From Anaerolineales bacterium (GTDB taxonomy: Bacteria > Chloroflexota > Anaerolineae > 4572-78 > J111): a stretch of DNA of 64,000 nt. The stretch is from contig JACKAU010000002.1 of NCBI GenBank assembly GCA_020634855.1, forward strand, positions 992,001 to 1,056,000, written 5' to 3'. The notes under the pieces were generated by a model that was given only the letters and a program-made list of their open reading frames with translations, did no database searches and was not told the origin of the DNA. Each line of letters begins with the position of its first letter. The first letter of the stretch is position 1. Below, piece after piece: positions 62,922-64,000 of the stretch. The translations under genes and the position numbers were made by a program.

Positions 62922-63854
62922 ATGCCTCCTGTAATTGAAGTTAGAGAATTAACTAAACGCTACAGCAACAGCAAAACCAACGCGGTCGATGGCATCTCCT
63001 TCAGCGTGGCCGGGGGCGAATTTTTCACCCTGCTTGGGCCTAACGGCGCGGGCAAAACCACCACCATCTCAATTTTAACAACAACGCTAACCCCGACCAC
63101 CGGCTCGGCCCGGATCGCCGGCTATGATCTGGTTAAAGAAGCCGGAGCCGTCCGGCGAAATGCCGGCATCATCTTTCAAAAGCCGAGCCTTGACCTAAAC
63201 CTCACCGCCGAAGAAAATGTGCGCTTCCACGCCGTTGTCTACGGCCTGTACCCGTTTCGACCCACCTTCTCGCTGATGCCCAAAGCCTACAAACAGCAGA
63301 TTACTGAGTTGGCTGAAATTCTCAGCCTAAAGGATGATATCTTTAAACCCATCAAAACCTTTTCCGGCGGTATGAAACGCAAATTGGAGATCATTCGCAG
63401 CCTGATTCACCAACCAAAGGTGCTGTTTCTGGACGAACCAACCGTCGGCCTCGATCCGGCCAGCCGCCGCAATCTGTGGGAATACATTAAGCGCGTTCGC
63501 CGGGAGAGCGGCACCACCGTTTTTCTCACCACCCATTACCTGGATGAAGCCGAGGATGCGGATACCATCTGCATTATCAGCAAAGGCAAAATTGTCGCCT
63601 ACGGCCCGCCGGAGGCGGTCAAAGCCCGCCTAATAGAAAAATACCTACTCATCGATGCGTCCGACAAAAACAGGCTACGAACCGAGCTGAAGCAACTTAA
63701 CATTCCGTATAGTGAAACACCGCTCTTTAAAATCAGCCTCAACGGTACGCCCACTGTTCACCAACTGCTGAAAGCCATCGATACGCCGCTGACCACCGTC
63801 AAAACCCATAATCCTAGCCTGGAAGATGCTTACTTGGCCATTGTGGAGGAATAA
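62922..63854 (+). CDS. ABC-2 type transporter ATP-binding protein (DrrA/CcmA-like)
   Basis: A 310-residue ABC ATPase. Walker A is GPNGAGKT, Q-loop IIFQKPSLDLNLT, signature TFSGGMKRKLEI, Walker B VLFLDEPTVGLDPASRR, and switch histidine FLTTHYLDEAEDAD. The C-terminal ~80 residues match the DrrA-type extension. The family drives export of drugs, lipids or polysaccharides with an ABC-2 permease, which follows with a one-base overlap (TAATG). A GGAG ribosome site precedes the ATG. It is separated by about 115 bases from the signalling genes and is probably its own unit. Confidence 0.95.
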   Translation: MPPVIEVRELTKRYSNSKTNAVDGISFSVAGGEFFTLLGPNGAGKTTTISILTTTLTPTTGSARIAGYDLVKEAGAVRRNAGIIFQKPSLDLNLTAEENVRFHAVVYGLYPFRPTFSLMPKAYKQQITELAEILSLKDDIFKPIKTFSGGMKRKLEIIRSLIHQPKVLFLDEPTVGLDPASRRNLWEYIKRVRRESGTTVFLTTHYLDEAEDADTICIISKGKIVAYGPPEAVKARLIEKYLLIDASDKNRLRTELKQLNIPYSETPLFKISLNGTPTVHQLLKAIDTPLTTVKTHNPSLEDAYLAIVEE

Positions 63855-64000
63855 TGCACGAAGCCAACGCCATCACCGTTATCGCCTATCGCGATCTACT
63901 GAAATTTCTGCGCGACCCGCCTCGTCTGGTATCAACCCTTATATTTCCATTAATTTTTATTGGGATTTTGGGGGGGAGTTTTCAATCCAGTTTAGGCGAC
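63854..64000 (+). CDS. ABC-2 type transporter permease, truncated by window end
   Basis: The first 49 residues are visible, starting MHEANAITVIAYRDLLKFLR, then DPPRLVSTLIFPLIFIGILG. This is the cytosolic lead-in and first membrane helix of an ABC-2 permease. The ATG overlaps the ATPase stop (TAATG), with AGGA just before it. The rest lies outside the window. Confidence 0.88.
   Translation, partial: MHEANAITVIAYRDLLKFLRDPPRLVSTLIFPLIFIGILGGSFQSSLGD

Noticed and set aside
1..64000. CRISPR arrays, tRNA or rRNA genes, transposases, prophage
   Set aside because: No regularly spaced direct repeats and no recognisable RNA or mobile-element genes were seen by eye on either strand. Small RNAs could be missed.

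Overview
This window looks like chromosomal DNA from a member of the Chloroflexota (Anaerolineae/Caldilineae-like). That is an inference from gene content, not from a marker gene. The supporting signs are very large cytosolic GAF/PAS sensor proteins with the recurring NPLLPDTRSE motif, a block of alaS, a PilM-like ATPase, a baseplate-J-domain protein and yqgF/ruvX, kaiB and kaiC outside an obvious cyanobacterial context, and several imperfect intergenic palindromes. No rRNA, tRNA, CRISPR array, transposase or phage gene was seen.

Layout. (1) 34-4302, minus strand: a small metabolic unit (bicupin, Gfo/Idh/MocA oxidoreductase, GntR/UTRA regulator) and a DUF445 membrane protein. (2) 4442-8044, minus: an orphan Trypco1-domain protein, an unknown soluble protein and two paralogous four-helix membrane proteins, with an extended -10 promoter and a terminator. 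(3) 8307-45016, minus: about 37 kb of co-directional signalling genes. They include a lone receiver, a threonine-synthase-like enzyme fused to two receivers, an SSS-transporter/histidine kinase with a small membrane partner, seven large sensors with no kinase domain that all end in the same half-GAF stub, an orphan substrate-binding lipoprotein, two response regulators, a NarX-like kinase and an RsbW-like ATPase. Two of the kinase-less sensors carry LOV domains with the photoactive cysteine. The largest (2344 residues) has a LacI/RbsB-type sugar-binding domain, circularly permuted, inserted inside a GAF domain. (4) 45493-51473, minus: the housekeeping block ruvX, baseplate-J protein, PilM-like protein and alaS. 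(5) 51732-62806, plus: a response regulator translationally coupled to a REC-PAS-helical-bundle protein whose C-terminus resembles the KaiA/RsbU domain, then kaiB, then a full double-domain kaiC, followed by four histidine kinases and an Rcp1-type regulator. (6) 62922-64000: an ABC-2 exporter whose permease is cut by the window end.

The most notable system is the kai operon: a non-canonical KaiA candidate overlapping kaiB by four bases, and a KaiC that keeps both P-loops, both catalytic glutamate pairs and the TxxxxST phosphorylation motif. With two LOV domains in the adjacent sensor cluster, and a PAS module shared between one LOV protein and two kinases downstream of kaiC, the region may be a light- and metabolite-responsive timing and signalling locus. 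The link between the two halves is inference only.
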